A stretch of DNA of 64,000 bases. It comes from Ottelia alismoides (lineage: Eukaryota > Streptophyta > Magnoliopsida > Alismatales > Hydrocharitaceae). A model generated the notes under the pieces. The model was not told the origin of the DNA, made no database searches, and saw only the letters and a list, made by a program, of their open reading frames with translations. Positions 1 through 42,400 of this stretch are shown here, one piece after another. Position 1 is the first letter of the stretch; the number at the start of each line of letters is the position of its first letter. The stretch is taken from positions 3,718,501 to 3,782,500 of the forward strand of contig JAZKJV010011400.1 in the NCBI GenBank assembly GCA_037367405.1, given 5' to 3'. Made by a program: the position numbers and the translations under genes.

Positions 1-606
1 CAGTGTCACTACCAGCGGATGATAGCCCCACTGCTTTTTGTAGTTCATCCCGATACCCTCTTTGCGCTGTCCCGAGGTCTCGACCATGGTACCATCAGCT
101 TCGATGATTGCACGCTGAAAGAACTCAGCAGGTTGTTGCTTCCACACCGTCTGTCGAGCACGATTGATACCTTGCATGAGGTTGAGAATTTTCAGTTCAT
201 CGAATCTTCTGCAGAAGTCACCGGCGGTCGTTGGGTCAGGAATACGCTGGGCGCCCAAACCATTGAGATAGGCTTCGTCGGTGCGCCGCAGTTCCAAATG
301 ATCCAGGCAAGTGCCTCCGGCCAAGAGATTGAGAGCAATGTTGAATACGTGGTCCGCTTCGTCGTAGGGCAAGTAGAGTTTGAATAGTGGTACTGATCGA
401 TTGATGTGCTTGCGCAGGTCGATAGCGTTGATCAGCTGCATAATGACAGCCAACCCACCAGCGCTGATTGCCTGTTGCCGCTCTGCCAGTTCGAGCTTGA
501 TGCTCGGCGCCTCGATGGCCGGCGTGCTGGGCATATTGCGTTTATCGATTCGATTTTTCAGTTGACGCTTGCGTCGCTTGATGGCTTGACGTAACTTGGC
601 GTTCAC
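1..606 (-). CDS. IS1380-family transposase, C-terminus beyond the window edge
   Basis: Reading the minus strand from a GTG at 606 gives 202 uninterrupted codons to base 1, so the gene is cut by the window edge, not by a stop. The protein carries hallmarks of the IS1380 DDE transposase group: a basic N-terminus, LYLPYDEADHVFNIALNLL, LGAQRIPDPTTAGDFCRRFD (about residues 115-135), and the first catalytic-region motif EADGTMVETSGQ (near residue 175), followed by YKKQWGYHPLVV. The start is supported by a GGAGGG Shine-Dalgarno six bases before the GTG. Family knowledge: the enzyme cuts and pastes its element through a DDE active site, and the remaining acidic residues would lie left of this window. 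No frameshift is seen in the visible part, so it may be active. The family call is strong from several consecutive motifs. Confidence 0.9.
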   Translation of the reverse strand, partial: MNAKLRQAIKRRKRQLKNRIDKRNMPSTPAIEAPSIKLELAERQQAISAGGLAVIMQLINAIDLRKHINRSVPLFKLYLPYDEADHVFNIALNLLAGGTCLDHLELRRTDEAYLNGLGAQRIPDPTTAGDFCRRFDELKILNLMQGINRARQTVWKQQPAEFFQRAIIEADGTMVETSGQRKEGIGMNYKKQWGYHPLVVTL

Positions 607-720
607 TCGAAACCCTCCGTTGCTTGGTGTGAGATTTAGTAAGCAACTTCTTAAACACCAATGCTTTCGTTGGGTTTTCGAGCTTTTCAGATTTTTGCCG
701 AATCAGGCTTCGCTTGATCG
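1..720 (-). mobile_element. Partial IS1380-like insertion sequence
   Basis: The transposase promoter-side flank (607 to about 720) is AT-richer than its surroundings and carries no gene. It ends where coding sequence resembling the C-terminus of the giant surface protein resumes at 725. I infer that one end of the element lies between about 640 and 724. The exact terminal inverted repeat and the target duplication cannot be fixed because the other end is outside the window. Confidence 0.55.
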
Positions 721-724
721 AGGG

Positions 725-841
725 CTAATCGACGATCTGGCAGTAGACGCACTGACCGGCAGTAGCGATGCGGACTGGTTTTGGAGTTTGTCGCCGAGCG
801 ACAGAGTGACCAACGCGGGTGCCAACGACCGCATCAATTAG
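725..841 (+). pseudogene. Last 38 codons of a second giant surface protein, cut by the IS
   Basis: The 38 residues before the TAG at 839-841 align without gaps with the last 38 residues of the 11,174-residue protein encoded at 4907-38431. Shared positions include DD, DALTG, DWFW, a D-x-V core and a terminal N-D-x-x-N. There is no credible start or body upstream: just before it lies the non-coding flank of an IS1380-type element. The simplest reading is that a second gene with the same kind of C-terminal tail was interrupted and its body displaced or lost to the left. It cannot be a functional gene by itself. The alternative, a small independent gene, is unlikely because no ribosome-binding site or start codon fits. 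Confidence 0.7.
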
Positions 842-844
842 CCC

Positions 845-868
845 GTAGCCACCGTCGCCAGGCGGTGG
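845..868. repeat. REP-like palindrome, single copy
   Basis: GTAGCCACCG and CGGTGG arms surround a short TCGCCAGG-like loop, three bases after the stop of the remnant gene. The same arms recur near 44242-44334, 48248-48316 and at both ends of the palindromic element at 59760-60011, so this is a member of a dispersed family. Confidence 0.7.
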
Positions 869-1126
869 ATCAGTGTATCCGAGCGTTGCTTCCTTCCAAA
901 CCACAACACGTTGGCTTAAGGGCAGAGCGTAAACCGCAGCTCGTCCGCGAAGTGTTCGATGACTTGCTGTGGAGTGTATTGGCGAGATTCGGCCCCAGGC
1001 ACTGCCGGAACTTGTTGCAGAAACTTGGCCCAGGTAGATTCGATCAAGGTTGGTCTGCACGGCGCGAGTAGGGTATTATAAAACACAGTCGACGCTCTTG
1101 ACCTCAGGCTTCAAGGGGAGTGTTCA
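869..1126. other. Intergenic stretch, no convincing gene
   Basis: No ORF with a good start is seen. On the minus strand a 55-codon frame (about 919-1086) starting at GTG and ending in the motif QQVIEHFADELRFTLCP has a protein-like composition. It may be the end of a decayed gene, but I recognise no family and see no ribosome-binding site. An AAGGGGA Shine-Dalgarno for the next gene closes the region. Confidence 0.4.
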
Positions 1127-1771
1127 ATGACGGCGCTTTGGGTTCATGATCCGGTGATGGCAAGCCAATTGATTGCTAAGCGAAAGAGGCAGGGATTAGA
1201 TCGATACGATGAAGTCTGGGAGGGAGTCTACGTTATGACGCCGATAGCCAGCAATGATCATCAGTCACTGGCCACGCAGATTTCTGCCATCATTATTTCA
1301 GTCGTTGATTGGCAGAAAGTCGGTCAGACTCTCACTGGTGCCAATGTAAGCGATCGTCGCCACGACTGGACGCAAAACTATCGCATTCCCGATATCCTGG
1401 TTTTTAAGAACGATTCTAGTGCACAGGACTGCGGCACCCATTGGTTCGGGGGGCCTGAGCTGGCCATCGAAATTCTAAGCCCCGGTGACCACACCCTGGA
1501 GAAGTTGGACTTTTACGCTCAAGTGGGTACGCGCGAGTTGCTGGTTATCGATCGGGCTCCGTGGCAGTTGACACTCTATCGGATTAACTCCGATTGTCAG
1601 CTTGTCCCGGTCGCCCTCAGCACGTTTGAGCAACCGGCGACGGTACAATGCCGCGAGTTCTCTTTGGGCTTCGCGCTTAATGACCAGCAGTCTAGCTTGG
1701 ATGTTTTCCGATCCGACGGGACACTGATTCGCTCCATCGCCATCAAACGAAACTGCCCGAACGTGTCATGA
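1127..1771 (+). CDS. Uma2-family (DUF820) putative endonuclease
   Basis: The 214-residue protein matches the Uma2/DUF820 group, which has a PD-(D/E)XK nuclease-like fold. Visible core elements are YDEVWEGVYVM (residues 28-38), YRIPDILVF with Asp89, and ELAIEILSPGD with Glu115, followed by LDFYAQVGTRELLVID, the usual order for these proteins. Length is within the family range of about 180-220. The ATG at 1127 is preceded by AAGGGGA at good spacing; a second ATG ten codons in (MASQL) is a weaker alternative. Family members are very numerous in planctomycetes and cyanobacteria, are often next to mobile DNA, and their true substrate is unknown. Here it sits alone between an IS-damaged locus and a decayed oxidoreductase. 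It appears intact. Confidence 0.82.
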   Translation: MTALWVHDPVMASQLIAKRKRQGLDRYDEVWEGVYVMTPIASNDHQSLATQISAIIISVVDWQKVGQTLTGANVSDRRHDWTQNYRIPDILVFKNDSSAQDCGTHWFGGPELAIEILSPGDHTLEKLDFYAQVGTRELLVIDRAPWQLTLYRINSDCQLVPVALSTFEQPATVQCREFSLGFALNDQQSSLDVFRSDGTLIRSIAIKRNCPNVS

Positions 1772-1823
1772 TAGGGCGTTTGCCAGGCGCAGGCTAAGGC
1801 TGCAACACGGAGACGCTTAGAAC

Positions 1824-2070
1824 TCAGCGGGGCAGGTTGCTCAGGTTGTTCAGGAAGCGATGAACGCAGGTTGCTGCCATGGAACGCCAGTGGCCGCGAA
1901 GCAGATCTTGGGGAATCGAGCCGCCGGTGTAAACATAACCTTTGTCATACAGCCAGACGATTCTCGACGTGATCGTCAACCGAGATGGCCTCGACGCAGC
2001 GATCGCCATGAATGGCTGAGACTTTGCAGTTCTTGATCACTTCGATTTGCCAGCGACGGCTCATAAACAT
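1824..2070 (-). pseudogene. Remnant of a thioredoxin-reductase-like FAD oxidoreductase
   Basis: Two minus-strand frames together resemble the C-terminal half of the FAD/NAD(P)-dependent thioredoxin-reductase-like proteins. From 2070 one frame reads MSRRWQIEVIKNCKVSAIHG then DRCVEAISVDD, like the strand that ends the NAD(P) domain, and stops at TGA near 1945. A shifted frame continues with DKGYVYTGGSIPQDLLRGHW and then RSMAATCVHRFLNNL. Intact relatives have a GD-V-R...VGEGS segment between these last two pieces, and it is missing here. So there is at least one frameshift, one internal deletion and no N-terminal half. The family call rests on remembered motifs and is moderate. Nothing else is seen in 1772-2310. 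Confidence 0.55.
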
Positions 2071-2310
2071 CGAAGCTTGCGGTGCCTGGACAGGAGAGGA
2101 CGAAAGATTTACAAAAAATGCCAGATTCGGTAGGCTCTTTAATCGACCGTTAAGGGTATCGCTGGGGAGGGCCTGAGTCCGCAGGCAGGGTTGCCGGCGG
2201 CCTTAGATCTGGGATGTCAGTTGGCTCGCAGTTGCGAGTCGTCCGAGCACAGATTCTGATGTTGCCAACGTCAATCAAAAGTGATTGAGCCCTTTGTTGA
2301 AGCAATGTAG

Positions 2311-2871
2311 ATGATGGCCGGTGCATTTATACCTCGCGACAACTCCCATGTCCGAATTGAGCTGATTGATTCCCAAACGCGTCGCTTGATCAAAGCCTGG
2401 ACCTTTGCGCCCCAAGCCGAGATCAAGCTGGGAAGAGCTACCGAAAGCGACGTTGAACTGGCTGATCCGTACGTCTCGCGACATCATGCCAGTCTGAGCC
2501 TGCGCGACAACGCGTGGTTCCTGGTCAGCTACGGTCGCAATGGTGTACTGGTGGCTGGGCAACGCGTACCGGAGCATCCAGCCACCGATGGTCTCGAATT
2601 TCGGTTGGGCGACCAGGGGCCGGAATTTCGCCTGGCAATTGTGGCCAGGCCGCTGCCCACAGGCGATGACTGCGTCATGGATACGCAGTCGACTTCGATC
2701 TTTCTTGAACCTGTGCAGTTGTCCGAACTGGAGTCTCCTGAATTCCAACTGGACATTGATCAACAGCGACTGAGCCGCGAAGTTGGTGAGATTGAACAGA
2801 CCGACTACTTCCAGAAGTTGCAGAGGTTATCGAAACAATTGAGGCAGCAGCGTAAGCTGTCCGAGCCCTAG
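2311..2871 (+). CDS. FHA-domain protein
   Basis: The 186-residue protein has a clear forkhead-associated domain at about residues 15-115. It shows LGRATESDVELADPYVSRHH (Gly-Arg, Ser-Arg-His-His), then NGVLVAGQRVP and a final strand rich in Leu/Phe. FHA domains bind phosphothreonine peptides, usually made by Ser/Thr kinases. The remaining part (120-186) has acidic and Gln/Leu-rich helices and no recognised domain. No signal peptide or membrane segment is seen, so it should be cytoplasmic. Two consecutive ATGs (2311 and 2314) are possible starts and the ribosome-binding site is weak. It is the first gene of a same-strand group with a ParA-like ATPase 58 bases downstream and a glutaminase. Confidence 0.85.
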   Translation: MMAGAFIPRDNSHVRIELIDSQTRRLIKAWTFAPQAEIKLGRATESDVELADPYVSRHHASLSLRDNAWFLVSYGRNGVLVAGQRVPEHPATDGLEFRLGDQGPEFRLAIVARPLPTGDDCVMDTQSTSIFLEPVQLSELESPEFQLDIDQQRLSREVGEIEQTDYFQKLQRLSKQLRQQRKLSEP

Positions 2872-2929
2872 ACATACGCTCATTGGTGCAGGCTGACTTA
2901 TACGGTTCTCAACAGAATTGGAATTAGCT

Positions 2930-3697
2930 TTGGCGAAGATTATTTCAACGCATTCTTTTCGCGGTGGTACTGGCAAGTCGAACACGACAGCTAACCTGGC
3001 AGCCCTCATGGCGAAAGAGGGATTTCGAGTGGGCGTTGTCGACACGGATATTCAATCGCCCGGTATCCACGTCCTGTTTCAAATGAGCGAGGACAAGCTA
3101 GGCAAGACACTGAACGATTACTTGTGGCATCGCTGCCCAATCGAGCAAGCCGCTTACAATGTTTCGGACAAAACCCTGGGCTTGGAGGTAGCTGAAGATT
3201 CTGCAGCTCAGTTATTTCTGATTCCCTCCAGTTTAAAGACGGGTGAAATCGCCCGCATCCTGCGCGAGGGATACGATGTCAGTCGTTTGACCGATGGCTT
3301 TCGCGACCTGGTCGAGCGACTGAGGTTGGATTACTTGTTTATCGATACGCATCCCGGTGTTAATGAAGAGACACTGTTGTCGATTGCCGTATCGGATTGC
3401 CTGGTGTTATTGGTGCGGCCTGACCAGCAAGACTTGCAAGGTACGGCGGTGACCATCGAACTGGCTCGGAAGCTCGAAGTTAACGACATGTTTGTGGTGG
3501 TCAATAAAGCGCCGCAAGACATGGATCCTGTCCAATTGGCTGACAAGGTACAGCAACTCTTTGATGTACCCGTTGCCGCTGCGTTGCCGCTGAGTGTCGA
3601 GATGGCTCGCATCGGTAGTCGCGACTTGTTTTGCAATCGCTTCCCGACTCATCCCATGACAGAGCAGTTCAAGTCAATTGTCCGCCGTTTGAGGTAG
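2930..3697 (+). CDS. ParA/MinD-like ATPase
   Basis: The protein begins MAKIISTHSFRGGTGKSNTT, a deviant Walker A P-loop (Gly-Gly-Thr-Gly-Lys-Ser), followed by GVVDTDIQSPGIH (the switch Asp region) and LDYLFIDTHPGVNEE (Walker B). These are the signature of the ParA/MinD/SIMIBI ATPases. Length is about 255 residues, normal for the family. I prefer the TTG at 2930 because it gives the usual MxxIIS start directly before the P-loop; a TTG at 2918 would add four residues. It lies between the FHA gene and, only six bases downstream, a glutaminase gene, so the last two are almost surely cotranscribed. No ParB or centromere-like repeats are seen, which argues against chromosome partition and for positioning or regulation of a partner protein. 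Confidence 0.85.
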   Translation: MAKIISTHSFRGGTGKSNTTANLAALMAKEGFRVGVVDTDIQSPGIHVLFQMSEDKLGKTLNDYLWHRCPIEQAAYNVSDKTLGLEVAEDSAAQLFLIPSSLKTGEIARILREGYDVSRLTDGFRDLVERLRLDYLFIDTHPGVNEETLLSIAVSDCLVLLVRPDQQDLQGTAVTIELARKLEVNDMFVVVNKAPQDMDPVQLADKVQQLFDVPVAAALPLSVEMARIGSRDLFCNRFPTHPMTEQFKSIVRRLR

Positions 3698-3703
3698 CCG
3701 TTC

Positions 3704-4723
3704 ATGAATCCGAACTCCGATGTAAACGAAGTTGATTTGCTGGTCGGGCGCATGAAAGCGGTGGTCTCGCCGCTGCGCGAAATATTGCGCGACTTGCATG
3801 GCCGCTTGTCAAGCAATACCGAAGGCCGCGTGGCTGATTACATTCCCGAACTGGCCAAAGCCAATGCGGGTTGGTTTGGTATCGCCATCGCCACGGTCGA
3901 TGGTCAAGTTTACGAAGTGGGCGACTCGCAGCAGTTGTTTTCCATTCAATCGATATCCAAACCGTTTGTGTATGGGCTGGCCCTGCAAGACCACGGTGTC
4001 GAGCATGTACTCAAAAAGGTAGGCGTCGAGCCAACCGGGGAAGCCTTTAATTCCATTGTGCTCGACGAGACAACCAATCGGCCCTTCAACCCGATGGTCA
4101 ACGCGGGAGCTATTGCCACAACCGATCTGGTTAAAGGTAAAGATTTTCCGGAACGTATCCAGCGATTGCTGGATATGTTTGCGGCTTACTGCGGTCGCGA
4201 TGTGTACATCGATAACTCGATCTTCATGTCGGAACGATTAACGGGCCATCGCAACCGGGCGATCGGACACCTGATGCGAAACTTTGATATGGTGGCCGAC
4301 TCGTTTGAGGACTCGCTGGAACTCTACTTCCAGCAATGCTCTGTGCTGGTCAGCGCCCGCGATCTGGCGGTGATGGGAGCGACGCTGGCCAATGCAGGCG
4401 TCAATCCATACTCGGGCAAGCGAGCCATTGACCAGGCATACGTCAAGAACTTGCTGAGTATCATGCTCTCGTGTGGCATGTACGACTACGCGGGTGAATG
4501 GGCATATCGCGTGGGGATTCCATCCAAGAGTGGAGTGGCAGGTGGAATTGTTGGCGTCATACCGGGCAAGATGGGTATCGGTGTCTACTCACCGCCTTTA
4601 GATGCAAAAGGGAATAGCGTTCGAGGGATAGCAACCTTTCGAGAATTATCTGAACGCTTTGGCCTGCACATATTTGAATCTGGCTTTACAGGGGAGCTTG
4701 CCCTGCCGAGGAGCAAACTTTAG
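3704..4723 (+). CDS. glsA: Glutaminase A
   Basis: The 339-residue protein is a serine-dependent beta-lactamase-fold glutaminase (L-glutamine to L-glutamate plus ammonia). Ser83 and Lys86 form the SISK catalytic pair in FSIQSISKPFVYGLAL. Other family segments are NPMVNAGAIATTDL, CSVLVSARDLAVMGATLANAG, and SGVAGGIVGVIPGKMGIGVYSP near the C-terminus. Bacterial GlsA is usually about 305-330 residues; here a short acidic N-terminal helix is added and there is no STAS or cyclic-nucleotide domain as in some fused forms. The ATG at 3704 follows the ParA-like gene by six bases with GAGGTAG as likely ribosome-binding site. No signal peptide is seen. Its tight linkage with an ATPase and an FHA protein suggests controlled glutaminase activity, which is inference. 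Confidence 0.93.
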   Translation: MNPNSDVNEVDLLVGRMKAVVSPLREILRDLHGRLSSNTEGRVADYIPELAKANAGWFGIAIATVDGQVYEVGDSQQLFSIQSISKPFVYGLALQDHGVEHVLKKVGVEPTGEAFNSIVLDETTNRPFNPMVNAGAIATTDLVKGKDFPERIQRLLDMFAAYCGRDVYIDNSIFMSERLTGHRNRAIGHLMRNFDMVADSFEDSLELYFQQCSVLVSARDLAVMGATLANAGVNPYSGKRAIDQAYVKNLLSIMLSCGMYDYAGEWAYRVGIPSKSGVAGGIVGVIPGKMGIGVYSPPLDAKGNSVRGIATFRELSERFGLHIFESGFTGELALPRSKL

Positions 4724-4906
4724 CCCAAATCAAATTTTTTGCAAAAAGTTTGGTTATCTTCTGACCGCTTGCGTGTATTTCCATTGGGGAGCCTGCGCCT
4801 TCACCCACCCAAGAAGAGTAGCGACTGCTATCTCATGTAGGCGTTTAGGCTGATCCTTGGAAACCTAACTCTTTGTGCCTCCTGGCACTCGCAGCGGAAC
4901 ACGTTA
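4724..4906. promoter_or_regulatory. Leader region of the giant surface-protein gene
   Basis: The 183 bases between glsA and the giant gene start with an AT-rich run (AATCAAATTTTTTGCAAAAA) that could hold the promoter. No strong hairpin terminator for the upstream cluster is visible. A Shine-Dalgarno for the ATG at 4907 is weak (GCGGAACA). Confidence 0.3.
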
Positions 4907-38431
<33,525 letters not shown>

Positions 38432-38444
38432 TTGACCGGGAGGT

Positions 38445-39236
38445 CTATTTGGAATTACCACTAAGAACGTTGACAAGTTCACGGAGTTCTTCGTCGATAT
38501 CCGCTGGATCCTGAATAGTATCAGCCACTTCCTCACGCAGAATCTCGCCATAGCGCCGCCGCAAGCGATACAGAGTCATCGTAACTGTAGCGGTGCTGAC
38601 ACCTGCCAGGCGGGCGATTTCGGAGTGCGGTAGGGCGATCGGATTCTTGACCAGATGAGGCTCCAGCAAGGCAAAGAGTTGTTCCTTGTTGGACCGCATG
38701 CACTCTTGTTCCAATCGCGTACGTACACGACGCAGCAGCGCGAGCGCCCACTCGCGTTCGAAGATGGCTTCGGGAGTTTCTGAGTTCACGGGCTCCAGAT
38801 GACGCACACTCTCGAATTCGCGAGCGGTAAGGGACATCAGGGCCTGACCGCCGCCACGTCGCAGAGCGCTAGCGGCTCGACGCTGATTGGCGATGTAGTT
38901 TTTGAAGGAGACTAACAGGAAAGATCGAAAACGTCCTTTCTTGGGATCAAACGCATCGAGGAATTGCGTATTCAACATGTACGCGAAGAAGTCCTGCGCG
39001 CAGTCCATGGCATCTTCGTGACTGCAGCCAGTACGTCTTGAGAATGCATACAAGGGTTGCCAATAGTTTTGAAACAACTCTGTTAAAGCTTGTTGATAAC
39101 CCGGTTCACCGCCAGCTGGCCTGGCAGTGCAGATAAGGCCCCAACGCGTCGTGGGGAATTTGCCCCGAGCGTCAGTGCCAATCGATTTCCGCCTCATAAT
39201 GCCCCATTGTGCCTGGTTCTCACTAACAACATCCAC
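38445..39236 (-). CDS. ECF-like RNA polymerase sigma factor (planctomycete TTRW type)
   Basis: The 263-residue protein starts, after about 25 extra residues, with GKFPTTRWGLI, the mark of a planctomycete ECF-like sigma group. Region 2 follows (YWQPLYAFSRRTGCSHEDAMD and FFAYMLNTQFLDAFDPKKGRFRSFLLVSFKNYI), and region 4 lies at about residues 185-235 (ALPHSEIARLAGVSTATVTM, a helix-turn-helix, then LRRRYGEILREEV). It should direct RNA polymerase to a small set of promoters. Start is uncertain: ATG 39236 or the internal ATG giving MRRKSIGTD are both possible. It ends 13 bases from the end of the giant gene on the opposite strand and is divergent from the kinase gene, with a shared 234-base promoter region. 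No anti-sigma gene is adjacent, as usual for this group. Confidence 0.85.
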   Translation of the reverse strand: MDVVSENQAQWGIMRRKSIGTDARGKFPTTRWGLICTARPAGGEPGYQQALTELFQNYWQPLYAFSRRTGCSHEDAMDCAQDFFAYMLNTQFLDAFDPKKGRFRSFLLVSFKNYIANQRRAASALRRGGGQALMSLTAREFESVRHLEPVNSETPEAIFEREWALALLRRVRTRLEQECMRSNKEQLFALLEPHLVKNPIALPHSEIARLAGVSTATVTMTLYRLRRRYGEILREEVADTIQDPADIDEELRELVNVLSGNSK

Positions 39237-39470
39237 GATTCCCCCTATCTCAGTAGGACACCCAAAGATTTGAGAAACGGGACGTATTTCGTACTATTTC
39301 TGCCAATTTGCTCTGAGATTTTCGTTTTAAGCGCCGGATAAAATGGTAGGAGTTGAGCGGGACAGTGGCGTGTTGGGAGTTGGGACTCCTGACGCCTTGG
39401 GGGCCAACGAAAACCACGCAGTGCAATGAGAGAGACTTGCGACCATATCTTCTAGCTTGATGTTCAACGT

Positions 39471-42400
39471 ATGACTCCCGGCAACCCGAGCAACTCGCCC
39501 GCTAATTCCTGTCCGACGTGCGCCCACACCATGCCCATTGGAAGATCTGGCAACTGCATGGCTTGTTCGCTAAGCCTATTGCAATTAGGTCTACTGGATC
39601 GCACATCAACTTTTGCGCACACCGATGTGGGTCAGGTTGATGCTGCTGCGACGACGCACGACTTGATGGCCAGCGAAGGTGTTATCTCCAAGTTTGATGA
39701 CTACGAACTGATTCGCGAGATCGCTCGTGGCGGTATGGGCGTTGTCTACCTTGCCAGACAAGTAAGTCTGCAGCGCAACGTAGCCGTGAAGTTGATTCTG
39801 GCTGGGCAACTCGCTACGCCAGAATCCGTTCAACGCTTTCGTCGCGAAGCCGAAGCTGCCGCCCGCCTGCAACATCCCGGCATTGTTCAAATCTACGATA
39901 TCGGCGAATTCGAGTCGCAGCATTACTTTTCAATGGAGTACATCGAAGGGGCTAGCCTGGCAGAATGCATGAACGATTTCTGTTTGCGTAGATCAGGCTC
40001 TCGCGCCGAGCGACAAGCGAGAGAACTCACCATTGCCGAGCTGATCATGAAGGTAGCGCAAGCGATCGACTATGCGCATCAGCGTGGCGTGTTGCATCGC
40101 GATATCAAGCCTTCGAACATTCTATTGGATGAACAAGGACAACCACACTTAAGTGATTTTGGTCTGGCCAAGTTGGCTGGTCACGAGCGAACGAGTCTAA
40201 CATCGATTCACGCGGTGATGGGCACGCCAGGCTATTTGCCACCTGAGCAGATAGCAGGAACCGCTGATCAGGTTACGATTACCTCGGATGTCTATAGCAT
40301 AGGGGCTACCCTCTATGAACTGTTGACAGGGCGGCCTCCTTTTGTTGGTGCCACAGCCTTCGAAACCATGTGGATGGCAGCCAAGGAAGATGTCTTGCCT
40401 CCGCGTAGCCTTAATCCCCTGATCTCGCGCGACTTGGAAACAATCGCCCTGCGATGTTTGGAGAAGAAGCCGGAACATCGCCATCCGTCCGCCGCTGCCT
40501 TGGCTGAAGAGTTGCAACGCTTTTTGAGGCATGAACCAATTCTGTCGCGGCGCGTGACTTATCTGGAGTCGACCTGGCGCACTGCCAGGCGCTATCCGCG
40601 AAGCGCAGCCCTCTTGGTTGCCTTGCTGGCTACTCTGCTAATAGGCACGTTTATATCTGCCTGGCAATGGAATAGAGCTGAAAAGTCCAACCAAACGCTT
40701 ACCGAGAGCATTGAGCATTTGGAGTGGACCGCTATCGATGACCTGATCACACAGGGAGAATCCTCCCGCGCTCTGGCCATGGTCAGTCGTTTGCTCAGAG
40801 ACAACCCTGGCAATTGGAAAGCCGCCATGTTCGCGATGTCCATGCTGGAACAAAAGCCTTTTGCCTTACCAGCGGCACCTACCATCCGACACGCGAGCAA
40901 CATGAACTTGAGCGTTGCTCGGCTGAGCCAAGACGGGAAGTTGATTGTTACTGCCTGCGTGGATGGTACGGCTCAAGTGTGGCATGCCCAAAACTCTACC
41001 GCCGCCGGGGAACCGATGCAGCATGAGGGGCCGGTCACGTGGGCAGAGTTTCATCCTGCTGGAAGCCTGGTAGCTACATGTTCTCGGGATGGAGTCACCA
41101 GGCTGTGGGATGTAGCCACCAGCTTGCCCTCAGCCATTCCTTATCAGATTGGTGAGCCAGTCGAGAAGATCAGCTTCAGCCAAGACGGCTCGCGCTTGTT
41201 GGTTCAATCGTCCCATAAACTGGCCGTGCTCGATGGTCGCACCGGGCTCCTGATTCTTGGCCCCTTTATCCATTCAGGCAAAATTGTGGCTGCCAGGCTT
41301 CTACCAGACGGCCGTTCGTTCTTCTGTGCTGAGAAAAACGGCGAGCGATCTAAGATAACCGTCAGGGAGACACAGCGTGGCGAGGTGACTGCGTCACTCG
41401 AGCCTGGTGATATTCGACATGCGGACCTCAGCCATGACATGCGGCAGGTTGTAGTCGTGACTGGACAAGGCTCGGCGTGGGTCGCTGACTTTCCAGAGTT
41501 GAAACAAAAGCAATCGATCGCTGGATCGACCATGGAGCTACAATTGGCGGCTTTTGACCCCAGTGGCAAACTGTTCTCTACAGTCAGCAAGAATCTATGG
41601 GTTCGCGTGTGGAGCAGCCAGACTGCATTACCCGTTAGCGATCGCTTGCCACACTATTATGTAATCGGCGGCGCTACCTTCACCAAGGCAGGCAATCGGC
41701 TGATCACTTGGAGCGAAGATTCTCTGGTCAACGTGTGGGATCTGGAGAACGGCCGCCGAGCGTGTGAACCGCTGCGTCACTCCAACCGCGTGGTCTTTGC
41801 CGAACACGATACCTGTCAGTCACAAGAATTGGTGCTAGCCACCTTGTCGCATCATGGTACTTTCGAAGTGGGCCAGCGACTTGGTTCAGCTCAGCTCTGG
41901 AACATCCGACCTCCGCAAGCCGCGAGCGTCAAGAAACTGGGAATTGATCCGAGAACCTTTGATGCCGTTCGCTTCAGTCCTGATGGAAGATATCTGGTTG
42001 TGGGCAACACGAGTCAAGAGTTGCGGGTGTATGACGCTGTCACTGGCGAAGCTGTAGCAGATCCTTTGCCAATCAGCGGCAGTGCCTGGGGCATCGTGTT
42101 CACGTCGGACAGTCAGAAACTGATCATCACTACCAATGGCGGAAAGATTCAGTACTTTTCCTTGCCAGATGGCCGGCAGCTGCGAGAGCCCATCCAATTG
42201 CCTCAAACGATTCAATCTGTAGAGACGACGGCTGACGGGAAACGCTTCGCCACGGCTTCGACCGATGGGTTTGTGCGGTTGTGGGAGCTCGATACGGGCA
42301 AGCTCTTGCTGGAGATCTCTCATGGCGCAGGGGTGAACTCGCTAGCCTTTTCTCCTGACGGTCAACAGCTGGCTAGCGCGGGTGAAAATCATATTGTTCG

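Noticed and set aside
725..1060. Minus-strand frame of 111 codons over the tail remnant and the REP-like palindrome
   Set aside because: It reads through a palindrome and through the complement of a conserved coding tail; no start signal.
2930..3697. Plasmid or chromosome partition locus
   Set aside because: The ParA-like protein has no ParB neighbour and no iteron or parS-like repeats are visible; the partners are an FHA protein and a glutaminase.
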